A stretch of DNA of 64,000 nt from contig JMRP01000008.1 of the NCBI GenBank assembly GCA_000708525.1, positions 18,821 to 82,820 of the forward strand, read 5' to 3'. Below, piece after piece: positions 37,601-47,448 of the stretch. The position numbers and the translations under genes are program-made. Positions within the stretch are counted from its first letter, which is position 1. Each line of letters opens with the position of its first letter. Below the pieces are notes generated by a model. It saw only the letters and a list, made by a program, of their open reading frames with translations, did not search any database and was not told the DNA's origin. The stretch comes from Cyanobium sp. CACIAM 14 (GTDB lineage: Bacteria > Cyanobacteriota > Cyanobacteriia > PCC-6307 > Cyanobiaceae).

Positions 37601-39249
37601 TCCAGGCTCATCACCAGCTTTTCGCGCAGCGGATCGATGGGCGGATTGGTGACCTGGGCGAAACGCTGCTTGAAGTAGTCGTAGAGAAGGTGGGGCCGGG
37701 TGGACAGCACCGCAAGGGGGATGTCGTCGCCCATGCAGTAGGTGGGCTCCTTGCCCTGGCCGGCCATGTCCTCGATCACCATGTCGAGATCCTCGGCGGT
37801 GAATCCGGAGGCCGTCTGCTGCTGCAGGAGATCCAGCCCGCCCAGCCGGCGCTCGGACTCCCAGGACCCGGGAGCGAGGCTGCGGCGATGGTCGAGCAGC
37901 CAGCCGGAGTAGGGGAGGCGCGCCGCGGTCTCCTCCTTCACGTCCCAGTTGCGCAGCAGCCTGTGCTGCTCAAGGTCCACCGCCAGCATCTGCCCCGGGC
38001 CGAGACGGCCCTTTTCGATGATGCGGGCTTCCTCCAGTTCCACCACGCCCGTCTCCGAACCCATCACCACGTAGCCGTCGCTGGTGATGCAGTAGCGGGC
38101 CGGACGCAGTCCGTTGCGGTCGAGGGTGGCTCCCACCATGCGTCCGTCGCTGAACACCAGCAGGGCGGGTCCGTCCCAGGATTCCTGCAGGCAGGCGCTG
38201 TATTCGTAGAAGGCCTTGATGGCCGGCCGGTCGTCGAGTTCGGGCTGGTTGCGGAAGGCCTCCGGCACCAAGGTGAGAAGACTGTCGGTGATGGGGCGGC
38301 CGCTGCGCACCATCAGCTCGAGGGTGGCGTCCAGGTTGGCGGAATCGCTGAAGGCGGCGTTGACCAGCGGTCTGAGGTCGCGGGCGGCTTCCCCCCAGAC
38401 CGCTTCGAGATGGGCCTCGGCCGCCCGGGCCCAGTTGATGTTGCCCAGCAGGGTGTTGATCTCGCCGTTGTGACCGAGCAGCCGCATCGGCTGGGCCAGG
38501 GGCCAGCGGGGCAGGGTGTTGGTGCTGAAGCGTCGGTGGTAGACGGCGAAGGGGACCGCGAAACGCTCGTCCCGGAGGTCGGCGTAGAAGGCGTCGAGCA
38601 CTTCCGAGCGCACCATGCCCTTGTAGACGACGGTGCGGGCGCTGATGGAGGCGAAATAGAGATCGGAGGTGTCGGTGCCCCAGACCTCCCTCACCCGATC
38701 GACGGCACGGCGCCTCAGGCGGAACAGCAGGGACTCGAGGGCATCGACATCGGCGGTGACGCCTGGCACGGCATCGGGAGCGGCCAGCAGCCACTGCACG
38801 ATCGCCGGGGCGTTCGCCCGGGCCAGCGGCCCGAGGACCTCGGGGGCCACGGGCACCTCGCGCCAGCCGAGGCTCTCGAGTCCCAGACGGGCAGCCTCCT
38901 CGTCGCAGATCCGACGCGCCAGTTCCCGCCTCTCGGGGTCGGAGGGCAGGAACAGCATCCCCAGACCCCGCACCAGCGGGGTGGAGGCGGCGGCCGCCGG
39001 CCAGACCGCTTCGAGGTAGGGCCAGGGGATGGCCGTGAGCAGGCCGGCCCCGTCGCCGGAATCGCCGTCACCACCGCAGCCGCCGCGGTGCTCCATACAG
39101 CGGAGACCGCGCAGGGCCTGCTGCAGCACCCAGTGGCTGGGGACCCCGTCGAGGTGGGCCAGGAACCCAACGCCACAGGCATCCGTCTCCCGAAGGCCCG
39201 GGGCGGGACTGTCGCGGTGGGGCCAGGCGGGGACGGGGGAGGAGGACAT
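34639..39249 (-). CDS. gltS: Ferredoxin-dependent glutamate synthase
   Basis: This 1536-residue enzyme converts 2-oxoglutarate and glutamine to two glutamates using photosynthetically reduced ferredoxin. The class II amidotransferase domain has its nucleophile Cys25 in [14 protein letters not shown], so a short propeptide is removed. Central and FMN domains follow, with [13 protein letters not shown] and [20 protein letters not shown]. The 3Fe-4S region is [18 protein letters not shown]. The C-terminal beta-helix ends with [14 protein letters not shown] and [10 protein letters not shown]. The frame is open 62 codons upstream, but the internal ATG gives [13 protein letters not shown] and a normal length. 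It is also called glsF in some cyanobacteria. Confidence 0.97.
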   Translation of the reverse strand: [1536 protein letters not shown]

Positions 39250-39455
39250 GAGGCGGAATCGTGCTGCTGAAACCGAGCTGGGAAGGGACTGAGACGGGGC
39301 TGGGAGGGGCCGGCAGGGAAGATCGGCCTGGCGCTGCCATGGCGCCCGTGCAGCTGCCTTGTCCGGGACGAGGGGCGAGCCCCAGATCCTAGGGAGCGAC
39401 GGCCGCCCATCATCGCCGGGACTAACTTTCTCCATTGAGCGGCAGGACCTCGTCG

Positions 39456-41309
39456 ATGCCCAGGACCCTTTCGATCACCGTGGCCCTGCTGGCCCTGATC
39501 GGAGCGCCGCCGGTCACCCGCGCCGCCCCACCGCCGACGCTGCCCGCCCTGCCGGAGCCCCAGCGCCCCAGCCAGACCCTGGGGGAATCCCTGCGGATGG
39601 CCCCCACGGCAGCGGCCAACGGCACGCAGTTGCTGCTCAACGGCCGCAGCCAGCAGGCGTCGTGGCGCTGGGAGGGCGGCGACCCGCGACAGCCACTGGC
39701 GCTGTGGTTGCCGCTCGAGGTGCTGGAGGGCCAACTGGGGTTCAGCAGAGCGTCCAGAGCCGACGGGAGCCTGGCGCTGGAGTGGTTCGGCCGGGAGCTG
39801 GTGGTGGCGCCCGCCGACCAGCGATCCCTGGCGGACGAAGTGGCGGTGGACGTGGCCCGGATCCTGCGGGAAGCGGGCGTGGTGGCGGAGCGCCGCGGCG
39901 AGGTGCTGGACCTGCGGCTCCCGGCGCCGCGCCTGCTGCAGGTCCGCAGCTCCGATCAGCCCGGTCACCGCCGGGTGGTGCTCGACCTCGACGGACCCAC
40001 CCTGGTGCGCAGCAGCGAAGGGGGGGTGCAGCTGGGCCTGCTCGGCCGCAGCGACCAGCTCGCCCTGCTCGGCGCCAGAGGCCTGCGCAGCGGCAGCACG
40101 GGCACGGAGCTGAGTCTGGCGGCCCCGGGCCGGGCCGCTCCGATGCGGGTGTTCACCCTGGGGGGGCCCGACCGCGTCGTGATCGATCTGCCGCCCGATG
40201 GCGGCAGCGCAGGCACGGCGCCGACGCAGCCCGCACCGATCGATCCTCGGCTGCTCTCCCTGCTGGGCCCCCAGTTGCGCTGGGACCAGCAGGTGCGCTC
40301 CGTCGGGGGCAGCACGGTCCGGATCAATTCGGTCAGCCTCGACCCCCGCAACAGTCCTCTGGAACTGCGGACCCTCAGCCGGCCCGACGGGGTGGTGGGG
40401 CTGAGCTCCCTGGCGGACCTTGCCATGCGCCAGGACGCCCTGGTGGCGATCAATGGCGGCTACTTCAACAGGGTCCGGCGGCTTCCCCTCGGTGCCCTGC
40501 GGGACCAGAGTCGCTGGCTCTCCGGACCGATCCTCGACCGGGGCGTGGTGGCCTGGGAGCCGCGCAGCCTGCCGCGGTTCGGGCGCCTGCGGCTGGAGGA
40601 GTGGATCAGCGACGAGCGGGGTCGGCGCTGGCCGCTGCTGACGCTGAACAGCGGCTACGTGCAGCGGGGCTTGAGCCGGTACACGGCCGAATGGGGCCGG
40701 GCCTATCAGGCGCTGAGCGCATCGGAGACGGGTCTGGTGCTGGCGGCTGGGCGGGTGCTGCGACGGTTGAGCAGCGAGGAGCTGACGGCCGGGGTTCGCC
40801 TGCAGCCGGAGCAGATCCTGGTGGTGGCCCGGGGCGGGGCGGAACTCCCATGGAGCGAGGGAGAGCGGCTGCGCCTCGAGAGCCGTCCGAGCGATCCACT
40901 CGGGAACGCCTCGAACGTGATGGGCGGTGGCCCACTTCTGCTCCAGAACGGCCGCATCGTGCTCAACGGCAGTGCGGAGGGCTTCGGAGCCGCCTTCCTG
41001 CGCCAGGGAGCGCCCCGCACGGTGGTGGGCAGCGACGGCACGCGGCTCTGGCTGGTGACGCTCGAGGGTGCCGGTGGCGGGGCGGGACCCACCCTGGACG
41101 AGACCGCCCGGCTGCTGCAGCAGATGGGCCTGGTGGATGCCCTCAACCTGGATGGGGGCAGTTCCACCGGCCTGGTGATGGGTGGCAGCCACAGGGTCAA
41201 GGGACGGGGCGTGGCCGGTTCGGTCAACAACGGTCTGGGGCTGGTGCCGATCGGCGGTACCGGTGGCTCCTCCAGCCTCTCTCCCATGAGCCGGCGGCTG
41301 GCAGACTGA
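39456..41309 (+). CDS. Exported phosphodiester glycosidase-family protein
   Basis: This 617-residue protein begins MPRTLSITVALLALIGAPPV, a plausible signal peptide. Residues about 55-270 resemble an N-terminal stalk with AMIN-like beta strands, for example HRRVVLDLDGPTLVRS and GPDRVVIDLPPDG. The second half is a phosphodiester glycosidase domain (NAGPA/PF09992 type), with ALVAINGGYFNRVRRLPLGA, MGGGPLLLQNG and VDALNLDGGSSTGLVMGG. The domain occurs in uncovering enzyme and in bacterial envelope or exopolysaccharide proteins. A TTG seven codons upstream is an alternative start. The substrate is unknown. Confidence 0.83.
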   Translation: MPRTLSITVALLALIGAPPVTRAAPPPTLPALPEPQRPSQTLGESLRMAPTAAANGTQLLLNGRSQQASWRWEGGDPRQPLALWLPLEVLEGQLGFSRASRADGSLALEWFGRELVVAPADQRSLADEVAVDVARILREAGVVAERRGEVLDLRLPAPRLLQVRSSDQPGHRRVVLDLDGPTLVRSSEGGVQLGLLGRSDQLALLGARGLRSGSTGTELSLAAPGRAAPMRVFTLGGPDRVVIDLPPDGGSAGTAPTQPAPIDPRLLSLLGPQLRWDQQVRSVGGSTVRINSVSLDPRNSPLELRTLSRPDGVVGLSSLADLAMRQDALVAINGGYFNRVRRLPLGALRDQSRWLSGPILDRGVVAWEPRSLPRFGRLRLEEWISDERGRRWPLLTLNSGYVQRGLSRYTAEWGRAYQALSASETGLVLAAGRVLRRLSSEELTAGVRLQPEQILVVARGGAELPWSEGERLRLESRPSDPLGNASNVMGGGPLLLQNGRIVLNGSAEGFGAAFLRQGAPRTVVGSDGTRLWLVTLEGAGGGAGPTLDETARLLQQMGLVDALNLDGGSSTGLVMGGSHRVKGRGVAGSVNNGLGLVPIGGTGGSSSLSPMSRRLAD

Positions 41310-41328
41310 AGCCTCCCGTCCATTCACC

Positions 41329-41664
41329 GTGCCCAGGGGCCACAGCCTGCGCCTCACCGCCGCCGCCGCCGCCGAGCTCTGCCGTCAGGCGGCCGTGGCG
41401 GGGACGCCCGGGCTGATGCATCTGGAACTGCAGGAGGGGGCTTGTGAAACCTGGGCGATCCGGCTGCGCCCCGGGCACCTGGCCGGCATCCCCGTGGCCC
41501 GGGCCGATGGCATCACGCTCTACGCCCCGGGCGAGCAGCTCCCCCGGCTGCGGGGCCTGCAGCTCGACTACAAGGGGGATCTCAGCGGCGGCGGCTTCCT
41601 GGTGCGCTCCGGGCCAGGGGTGCGCACCTGTGCCTGCGGAGCCGCCTTCAGCCGCGAATCCTGA
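41329..41664 (+). CDS. IscA/SufA-like (HesB family) protein
   Basis: This 111-residue protein has the HesB/IscA pattern of A-type iron-sulfur carriers. It has three candidate ligand cysteines, Cys39, Cys101 and Cys103, with the C-terminal motif TCACGAAF in place of the usual SCGCGxSF. The central blocks ([20 protein letters not shown]) fit the fold. The sequence around Cys39 (EGACETWAI) diverges from the usual GCSGxxY pattern, so function as a carrier is plausible but not certain. The start is GTG, 19 bases after the preceding gene; rpsL follows 97 bases later. Confidence 0.75.
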   Translation: MPRGHSLRLTAAAAAELCRQAAVAGTPGLMHLELQEGACETWAIRLRPGHLAGIPVARADGITLYAPGEQLPRLRGLQLDYKGDLSGGGFLVRSGPGVRTCACGAAFSRES

Positions 41665-41761
41665 GGGGGACGGCGACGAAGTAAGGTGTCGGATTGTCGA
41701 AACGGTCGGCCGTCCGACCTGCCCACACCGAAGTCCCCACAGAGCAGCACCCCGGCCCTCG

Positions 41762-42136
41762 ATGCCCACCATTCAGCAGCTGATCCGCACCGAGCGGCAG
41801 CGTCTCACCCGGAAGACAAAGTCGCCCGCCCTGCGCGCCTGCCCTGAGCGGCGTGGCGTATGCACCAGGGTGTACACCTCCACCCCCAAGAAGCCGAATT
41901 CGGCCCTGCGCAAGGTGGCCCGTGTCCGTCTCACTTCCGGTTTCGAGGTGACGGCTTACATCCCCGGCATCGGTCACAACCTCCAGGAGCACTCCGTGGT
42001 CCTGATCCGTGGCGGCCGGGTCAAGGATCTGCCAGGCGTCCGCTATCACATCATCCGCGGCACCCTCGACACCTCCGGCGTCAAGGACCGGCGCCAGTCG
42101 CGCTCCAAGTACGGCGCCAAGACCCCGAAGGGCTGA
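41762..42136 (+). CDS. rpsL: 30S ribosomal protein S12 (uS12)
   Basis: This 124-residue protein is S12 of the decoding centre. It begins [20 protein letters not shown] and has the conserved streptomycin-region blocks [19 protein letters not shown] and [17 protein letters not shown]. The lysines in both blocks are the wild-type, streptomycin-sensitive residues. It heads the str operon: rpsL-rpsG-fusA-tufA-rpsJ. Confidence 0.98.
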   Translation: MPTIQQLIRTERQRLTRKTKSPALRACPERRGVCTRVYTSTPKKPNSALRKVARVRLTSGFEVTAYIPGIGHNLQEHSVVLIRGGRVKDLPGVRYHIIRGTLDTSGVKDRRQSRSKYGAKTPKG

Positions 42137-42201
42137 GCCGCTCCTCCTTCCGCCCTGCCGGGCCGTCCCAGGTCCTTCTTCGTTTTTTCTCCCACCGTTC
42201 C

Positions 42202-42672
42202 ATGTCCCGCCGCAACGCCGCCGAGAAACGACCGGTTCTGCCGGATCCCCAGTTCAACAGCCGTCTGGCCTCGATGATCGTGGCCCGGCTGATGAAACAC
42301 GGGAAGAAATCGACGGCCCAGCGCATCCTTTCCGATGCCTTCACCCTGATCAACGAGCGCACCGGCGCCGACCCCCTCGAGCTGTTCGAGACGGCCGTCC
42401 GCAATGCCACCCCCCTGGTGGAGGTGCGGGCCCGCCGCGTCGGCGGGGCCACCTATCAGGTACCCATGGAAGTCCGTCAGGAGCGGGGCACCGCCATGGC
42501 CCTGCGCTGGCTGGTCAACTTCTCCCGCGCCCGCAACGGGCGCAGCATGGCCCAGAAACTGGCCGGCGAGCTCATGGACGCGGCGAACGAAGCCGGCAAT
42601 GCCGTCCGCAAGCGGGAGGAGACCCACAAGATGGCCGAGGCCAACAAGGCCTTCGCCCACTACCGCTACTGA
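42202..42672 (+). CDS. rpsG: 30S ribosomal protein S7 (uS7)
   Basis: This 156-residue protein is S7, which nucleates assembly of the 30S head. It begins [20 protein letters not shown] and has [20 protein letters not shown] and [20 protein letters not shown]. Its ATG is preceded by a T-rich stretch. fusA follows after 111 bases. Confidence 0.98.
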   Translation: MSRRNAAEKRPVLPDPQFNSRLASMIVARLMKHGKKSTAQRILSDAFTLINERTGADPLELFETAVRNATPLVEVRARRVGGATYQVPMEVRQERGTAMALRWLVNFSRARNGRSMAQKLAGELMDAANEAGNAVRKREETHKMAEANKAFAHYRY

Positions 42673-42783
42673 GCGGCCCCCTGAGCCGGATCCCTGGGCT
42701 GATCCGACTCCCTCAGATCCGTGCCGCGGCCGGTCTGTAGAGTGACGCCCGTTTTTTGTCGACCCTCCCTCGGAGATCATCCC

Positions 42784-44859
42784 GTGGCCCGCGCCTACCC
42801 CCTGGAACGCGTCAGAAATATCGGAATCGCCGCTCATATCGATGCGGGCAAGACCACTACGACCGAACGGATTCTGTTCTATTCCGGCGTGGTCCACAAG
42901 ATGGGCGAGGTGCACGATGGCGCCGCCGTCACCGACTGGATGGAGCAGGAGCGCGAGCGCGGCATCACCATCACCGCTGCCGCCATCTCCACCAGCTGGA
43001 GGGACAACCGCATCAACATCATCGACACCCCCGGGCACGTCGATTTCACCATCGAGGTGGAACGCTCGATGAGGGTGCTCGATGGCGTCGTCGCCGTGTT
43101 CTGTGCCGTGGGGGGGGTCCAGCCTCAGTCCGAGACGGTGTGGCGCCAGGCCGACCGGTACAACGTCCCCCGCATCGTGTTCGTCAACAAGATGGACCGC
43201 ACCGGGGCCAACTTTCTCAAGGTCTACGAGCAGATCAGGGATCGCCTCAAGGCCAATGCCGTGCCGATCCAGCTGCCCATCGGCGCCGAAGGTGAACTCA
43301 GGGGGATCATCGATCTGGTGCGGAACAAAGCGGTCATCTACACCAACGATCTCGGCACCGACATTCTCGAGGAGGAGATCCCCGCCGACATGAAGGACCA
43401 GGCCGAGGAGTGGCGCCTGAAGCTGATGGAATCGGTGGCTGAAACCGATGAGGAGCTGATCGAAGCCTTCCTCGAGAATGGTGAGCTCTCCGAGGAACAG
43501 CTGATGCGGGGCATCCGGCTGGGGGTGATCCAGCACGGGATGGTTCCGATGCTCTGCGGCTCCGCCTTCAAGAACAAGGGCGTCCAACTCGTTCTGGACG
43601 CGGTGGTCGACTACCTGCCGGCTCCTGTGGACGTGCCGCCCATCCACGGACTTCTGCCGGATGGCACGGAAGACACGCGCCCCTGCGATGACAATGCCCC
43701 CTTCAGCGCCCTGGCGTTCAAGGTGATGGCCGACCCCTACGGCAAGCTCACCTTCGTACGCATGTACAGCGGGGTTCTTCTGAAGGGCAGCTATGTGCTC
43801 AACTCCACCAAGAATAAGAAGGAGCGGATCTCCCGCCTGATCCTCCTCAAGGCCGACGAGCGCGAGGAAGTGGACGAGCTGCGAGCGGGCGACCTCGGCG
43901 CCGTGCTCGGTCTCAAGGACACCACCACGGGCGACACCCTCTGCGTCGACTCCGATCCGATCATCCTCGAATCCCTCTACATCCCCGAGCCGGTGATCTC
44001 CGTTGCCGTGGAACCCAAGACCAAGGGCGACATGGAGAAACTGGGCAAGGCCTTGCAGTCCCTCTCCGAGGAGGATCCCACGTTCAGGGTGTCCACCGAT
44101 TCGGAAACCAACCAGACCGTGATCGCCGGCATGGGTGAACTGCACCTGGAGATCCTCGTCGACCGGATGCTGCGGGAGTTCAAGGTGGAGGCCAACATCG
44201 GCGCTCCCCAGGTCTCCTACCGGGAGACCATCCGCGGCAGCGCCAAGGGCGAAGGCAAGTTCGCCCGTCAGACGGGCGGCAAGGGCCAGTACGGCCATGT
44301 GGTGATCGAGATGGAGCCCGGCGAACCGGGCTCAGGGTTCGAGTTCGTCAACAAGATCGTTGGCGGCATCGTTCCCAAGGAGTACATCGGTCCGGCAGAA
44401 GCCGGCATGAAGGAAACCTGCCAGTCCGGTGTGATCGCCGGTTTCCCCATGATCGATGTCAAGGTCACCATGGTGGACGGCTCCTATCACGACGTCGACT
44501 CCTCGGAGATGGCGTTCAAAATCGCCGGGTCCATGGCCTTCAAGGACGGCGTCAAGAAGTGCAATCCCGTGCTTCTTGAGCCGATGATGAAGGTGGAAGT
44601 CGAAGTCCCCGAGGATTTCCTCGGTTCGGTCATCGGCGACCTTTCCTCCCGCCGCGGCCAGGTCGAAGGTCAGTCCGTCGAAGACGGGCAGTCCAAGGTC
44701 CAGGCCAAGGTGCCTCTGGCCGAGATGTTCGGCTACGCCACCCAGCTCCGATCCATGACACAGGGTCGGGGTATTTTCTCGATGGAGTTCAGCCACTACG
44801 AGGAAGTCCCTCGCAACGTGGCCGAAGCCATCATCTCCAAGAATCAGGGCAATTCCTGA
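42784..44859 (+). CDS. fusA: Elongation factor G
   Basis: This 691-residue GTPase drives ribosomal translocation. The P-loop AHIDAGKT is at residues 17-24. Switch and G motifs include [12 protein letters not shown] and [12 protein letters not shown]. Domains III-V continue with [15 protein letters not shown] and [19 protein letters not shown]. The start is GTG, giving [16 protein letters not shown]; an earlier in-frame ATG at 42721 gives a poor N-terminus. It is part of the str operon. Confidence 0.98.
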   Translation: MARAYPLERVRNIGIAAHIDAGKTTTTERILFYSGVVHKMGEVHDGAAVTDWMEQERERGITITAAAISTSWRDNRINIIDTPGHVDFTIEVERSMRVLDGVVAVFCAVGGVQPQSETVWRQADRYNVPRIVFVNKMDRTGANFLKVYEQIRDRLKANAVPIQLPIGAEGELRGIIDLVRNKAVIYTNDLGTDILEEEIPADMKDQAEEWRLKLMESVAETDEELIEAFLENGELSEEQLMRGIRLGVIQHGMVPMLCGSAFKNKGVQLVLDAVVDYLPAPVDVPPIHGLLPDGTEDTRPCDDNAPFSALAFKVMADPYGKLTFVRMYSGVLLKGSYVLNSTKNKKERISRLILLKADEREEVDELRAGDLGAVLGLKDTTTGDTLCVDSDPIILESLYIPEPVISVAVEPKTKGDMEKLGKALQSLSEEDPTFRVSTDSETNQTVIAGMGELHLEILVDRMLREFKVEANIGAPQVSYRETIRGSAKGEGKFARQTGGKGQYGHVVIEMEPGEPGSGFEFVNKIVGGIVPKEYIGPAEAGMKETCQSGVIAGFPMIDVKVTMVDGSYHDVDSSEMAFKIAGSMAFKDGVKKCNPVLLEPMMKVEVEVPEDFLGSVIGDLSSRRGQVEGQSVEDGQSKVQAKVPLAEMFGYATQLRSMTQGRGIFSMEFSHYEEVPRNVAEAIISKNQGNS

Positions 44860-44901
44860 TCTTTTCTTTCATCCAACCCACCCCCCCGATTCTTTCCTTC
44901 C

Positions 44902-46131
44902 ATGGCACGCGAGAAGTTCGAGAGGAAAAAGCCTCACGTCAACATCGGCACCATCGGTCACGTTGACCACGGCAAGACCACCCTCACTGCCGCCATCACC
45001 AACGTGCTGGCGTCCCAGGGCATGGCCAAGGCCCAGGCCTATGACGAGATCGACGGTGCCCCCGAAGAGAAGGAGCGGGGGATCACCATCAACACCGCCC
45101 ACGTCGAATACGAGACCGAAAAGCGTCACTACGCCCACGTGGACTGCCCCGGCCACGCCGACTACGTGAAGAACATGATCACCGGTGCCGCCCAGATGGA
45201 CGGTGCCATCCTCGTGGTGGCCGCCACCGACGGCCCGATGGCCCAGACCAAGGAGCACATTCTGCTGGCCAAGCAGGTGGGCGTGCCCGCACTGGTGGTG
45301 TTCCTGAACAAGAAGGACATGGTCGACGACGAGGAGATCCTTGAGCTGGTCGAACTGGAGATGCGTGAGCTGCTCAGCAGCTACGACTTCCCCGGTGACG
45401 ACATTCCCGTGATCGCCGGCTCGGCCCTGAAGGCCCTCGAATACATCCAGGCCGGCAAGAAGGCCGTGCGTGGCGAGGACGAGTGGGTCGACAAGATCCT
45501 CGACCTGATGGACGCCGTGGACGAGGCCATCCCCGAGCCAGAGCGCGAGATCGACAAGCCCTTCCTGATGGCCGTCGAGGACGTCTTCTCGATCACCGGT
45601 CGGGGCACGGTCGCCACCGGCCGCATCGAGCGCGGCAAGGTGAAGGTGGGTGAGGTCGTTCAGATCGTGGGCATCAAGGACACCCGTGAAACCACCGTCA
45701 CCGGTGTTGAGATGTTCCGCAAACTCCTCGACGAGGGCATGGCGGGCGACAACGTCGGCCTGCTGCTGCGCGGCATCCAGAAGGAGGACATCGAGCGTGG
45801 GATGGTGCTGGTCAAGCCCAACTCAATCAAGCCCCACACCAAGTTCGAGGGTGAGGTCTATGTGCTCAAGAAGGAGGAAGGTGGGCGTCACACCCCCTTC
45901 TTCGCCGGCTACCGCCCGCAGTTCTACATCCGAACCACCGACGTGACCGGCCAGATCACGGCCTTCACAGCCGATGACGGCTCCAACGTGGAGATGGTGA
46001 TGCCCGGTGACCGCATCAAGATGAGCGCCGAGCTCATCTGCCCGGTCGCCATCGAGCAGGGCATGCGCTTCGCCATCCGCGAAGGCGGTCGCACCATCGG
46101 TGCCGGCGTGGTCTCCAAGATCGTCGCCTGA
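44902..46131 (+). CDS. tufA: Elongation factor Tu
   Basis: This 409-residue GTPase delivers aminoacyl-tRNA to the ribosome. The P-loop GHVDHGKT is at residues 19-26. [13 protein letters not shown] and [18 protein letters not shown] are the G3 and G4 regions. The C-terminal beta-barrels include [15 protein letters not shown]. Length equals that of several other cyanobacterial EF-Tu proteins. A strong hairpin lies about 20 bases after the stop, before rpsJ. Confidence 0.98.
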   Translation: MAREKFERKKPHVNIGTIGHVDHGKTTLTAAITNVLASQGMAKAQAYDEIDGAPEEKERGITINTAHVEYETEKRHYAHVDCPGHADYVKNMITGAAQMDGAILVVAATDGPMAQTKEHILLAKQVGVPALVVFLNKKDMVDDEEILELVELEMRELLSSYDFPGDDIPVIAGSALKALEYIQAGKKAVRGEDEWVDKILDLMDAVDEAIPEPEREIDKPFLMAVEDVFSITGRGTVATGRIERGKVKVGEVVQIVGIKDTRETTVTGVEMFRKLLDEGMAGDNVGLLLRGIQKEDIERGMVLVKPNSIKPHTKFEGEVYVLKKEEGGRHTPFFAGYRPQFYIRTTDVTGQITAFTADDGSNVEMVMPGDRIKMSAELICPVAIEQGMRFAIREGGRTIGAGVVSKIVA

Positions 46132-46150
46132 GCCTCACCTGGCTTCAGCC

Positions 46151-46177
46151 GGGAGCCGCACCAGGAGTGCGGCTCCC
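46151..46177 (+). other. Perfect hairpin between tufA and rpsJ
   Basis: An uninterrupted 11-bp stem (46151-46161 with 46167-46177) closes a CAGGA loop and is followed by TTCCCC, not a T-run. It begins 19 bases after the tufA stop. It may stabilise the abundant tufA message by blocking 3' degradation, or attenuate transcription into rpsJ. Its left arm and flank (CAGCCGGGAGCCG) are the same as at the rplO-secY hairpin. Confidence 0.65.
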
Positions 46178-46297
46178 TTCCCCGGAACCAACGGTTCCGG
46201 TGCACCTCGACAACCCGTTGCCGCGGCCCAGCCGTCTCCCTTCGCCCAACGGCCTCCTCCGCGTCTTCCCCGCGTCCCTCCTGCCATCCCCCCAGCG

Positions 46298-46618
46298 ATG
46301 TCCGCCACCATTCCCCAGCAGAAGATCCGCATCCGCCTGAAGGCCTTCGATCGCCGCATGTTGGATCTGTCCTGCGAAAAGATCATCGAAACCGCCGATC
46401 ACACCGCGGCCACCGCGATCGGCCCCATCCCCCTGCCCACCAAGCGCAAGATCTACTGCGTGCTGCGCTCTCCCCATGTGGACAAGGATTCCCGCGAGCA
46501 CTTCGAGACCCGCACCCACCGCCGCATCATCGATATCTACAGCCCGAGCTCCAAGACCATCGACGCCCTCATGAAGCTGGACCTGCCCAGCGGTGTCGAC
46601 ATCGAGGTGAAGCTCTGA
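46298..46618 (+). CDS. rpsJ: 30S ribosomal protein S10 (uS10)
   Basis: This 106-residue protein is S10 (NusE), a 30S head protein that also acts in transcription antitermination. Blocks are [20 protein letters not shown] and [20 protein letters not shown]. Location after tufA, detached from the L3 cluster, is usual in cyanobacteria. The frame is open further upstream into tufA, but the ATG giving [14 protein letters not shown] is clearly right. Confidence 0.97.
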   Translation: MSATIPQQKIRIRLKAFDRRMLDLSCEKIIETADHTAATAIGPIPLPTKRKIYCVLRSPHVDKDSREHFETRTHRRIIDIYSPSSKTIDALMKLDLPSGVDIEVKL

Positions 46619-46758
46619 ATCTGTCCCAGCCGGTGGGCCATCGGCGAGCGGGTCGATCTCTCTAGGATCCGCTCAATGTCCAAGCTCCTCTGGTTGCCGG
46701 CGACGTTCCCGACTCCCGATCACCCCCTCCCCCTTGCCGTCAGCGGCAACTTCCGCGC

Positions 46759-47427
46759 GTGACCGATCTGGCCGTCAGGGAATTGCCCCTGTTTCCCCTC
46801 CCCGATGTGGTGCTCTTCCCCCAGGAGGTGCTCCCGCTCCACATCTTCGAGCCTCGCTACAGGATGATGCTGCGCACGGCGATGGCCGAGGATCGCAGGT
46901 TCGGTGTGGTCCGCTGGGACCCGCAGAACAAAAGGATGGCCGAAGTGGGCTGCTGCGCCGAAATCCTCCACTGCCAGGTACAGGACGACGACCGCAGCAA
47001 CATCGTGACCATCGGCCAGCAGCGCTTCCGGGTGCTGGACATCGTGCGTGACACCCCCTTCCGGGTCGCCATGGTCAGCTGGATCGAAGACACGGTGAGT
47101 GAGAGTCACCAGGAACTGGAAACGCTCACCAGCGATGTCACCCGGGCCCTGCGGGATGTCGTCGACCTCACCGGCAAGCTGATCGGGAAACCCTCCTCCC
47201 TGCCCTCCGATCTCCCCGACCTCCCCAGGGAGCTGTCCTTCTGGATCGGCGCCCATCTGGGGGGGCCGGTGGCGGACCACCAGCAGGCCCTGCTGGAGAT
47301 CACCGACACAGGCGAGCGCCTGCGGCAGGAATATGAGCTGCTCGACCAGACCCGGCGGCAACTGGCCGCCCGCACGGTCCTGAAGGACACCTTCTCCACC
47401 CTCGGCGACGGTCCTTCCGAGAACTGA
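46759..47427 (+). CDS. LON substrate-binding-domain protein
   Basis: This 222-residue protein is a stand-alone N-terminal LON domain (PF02190) without ATPase or protease parts. Blocks are LPLFPLPDVVLFPQEVLPLH, IFEPRYRMMLRTAM and IGQQRFRVLDIVRDTPF. Such proteins are common in cyanobacteria and plastids; some may be adaptors or lone substrate-binding modules, but the function is not established. It starts with GTG and is followed 21 bases later by the methyltransferase gene. Confidence 0.87.
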   Translation: MTDLAVRELPLFPLPDVVLFPQEVLPLHIFEPRYRMMLRTAMAEDRRFGVVRWDPQNKRMAEVGCCAEILHCQVQDDDRSNIVTIGQQRFRVLDIVRDTPFRVAMVSWIEDTVSESHQELETLTSDVTRALRDVVDLTGKLIGKPSSLPSDLPDLPRELSFWIGAHLGGPVADHQQALLEITDTGERLRQEYELLDQTRRQLAARTVLKDTFSTLGDGPSEN

Positions 47428-47448
47428 GATGGCTCCCGGGGACTGAGC

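Noticed and set aside
34780..39270. A nearly 1,500-codon open frame on the plus strand across the glutamate synthase gene
   Set aside because: It is antisense to a clear, full-length Fd-GOGAT. Its translation is His/Gly/Gln/Ala-rich with no family match, as expected from opposite-strand reading of GC-rich codons.
42046..44298. A 750-codon minus-strand frame over rpsG and fusA
   Set aside because: It is antisense to two certain genes and has the same low-complexity composition as other shadow frames.
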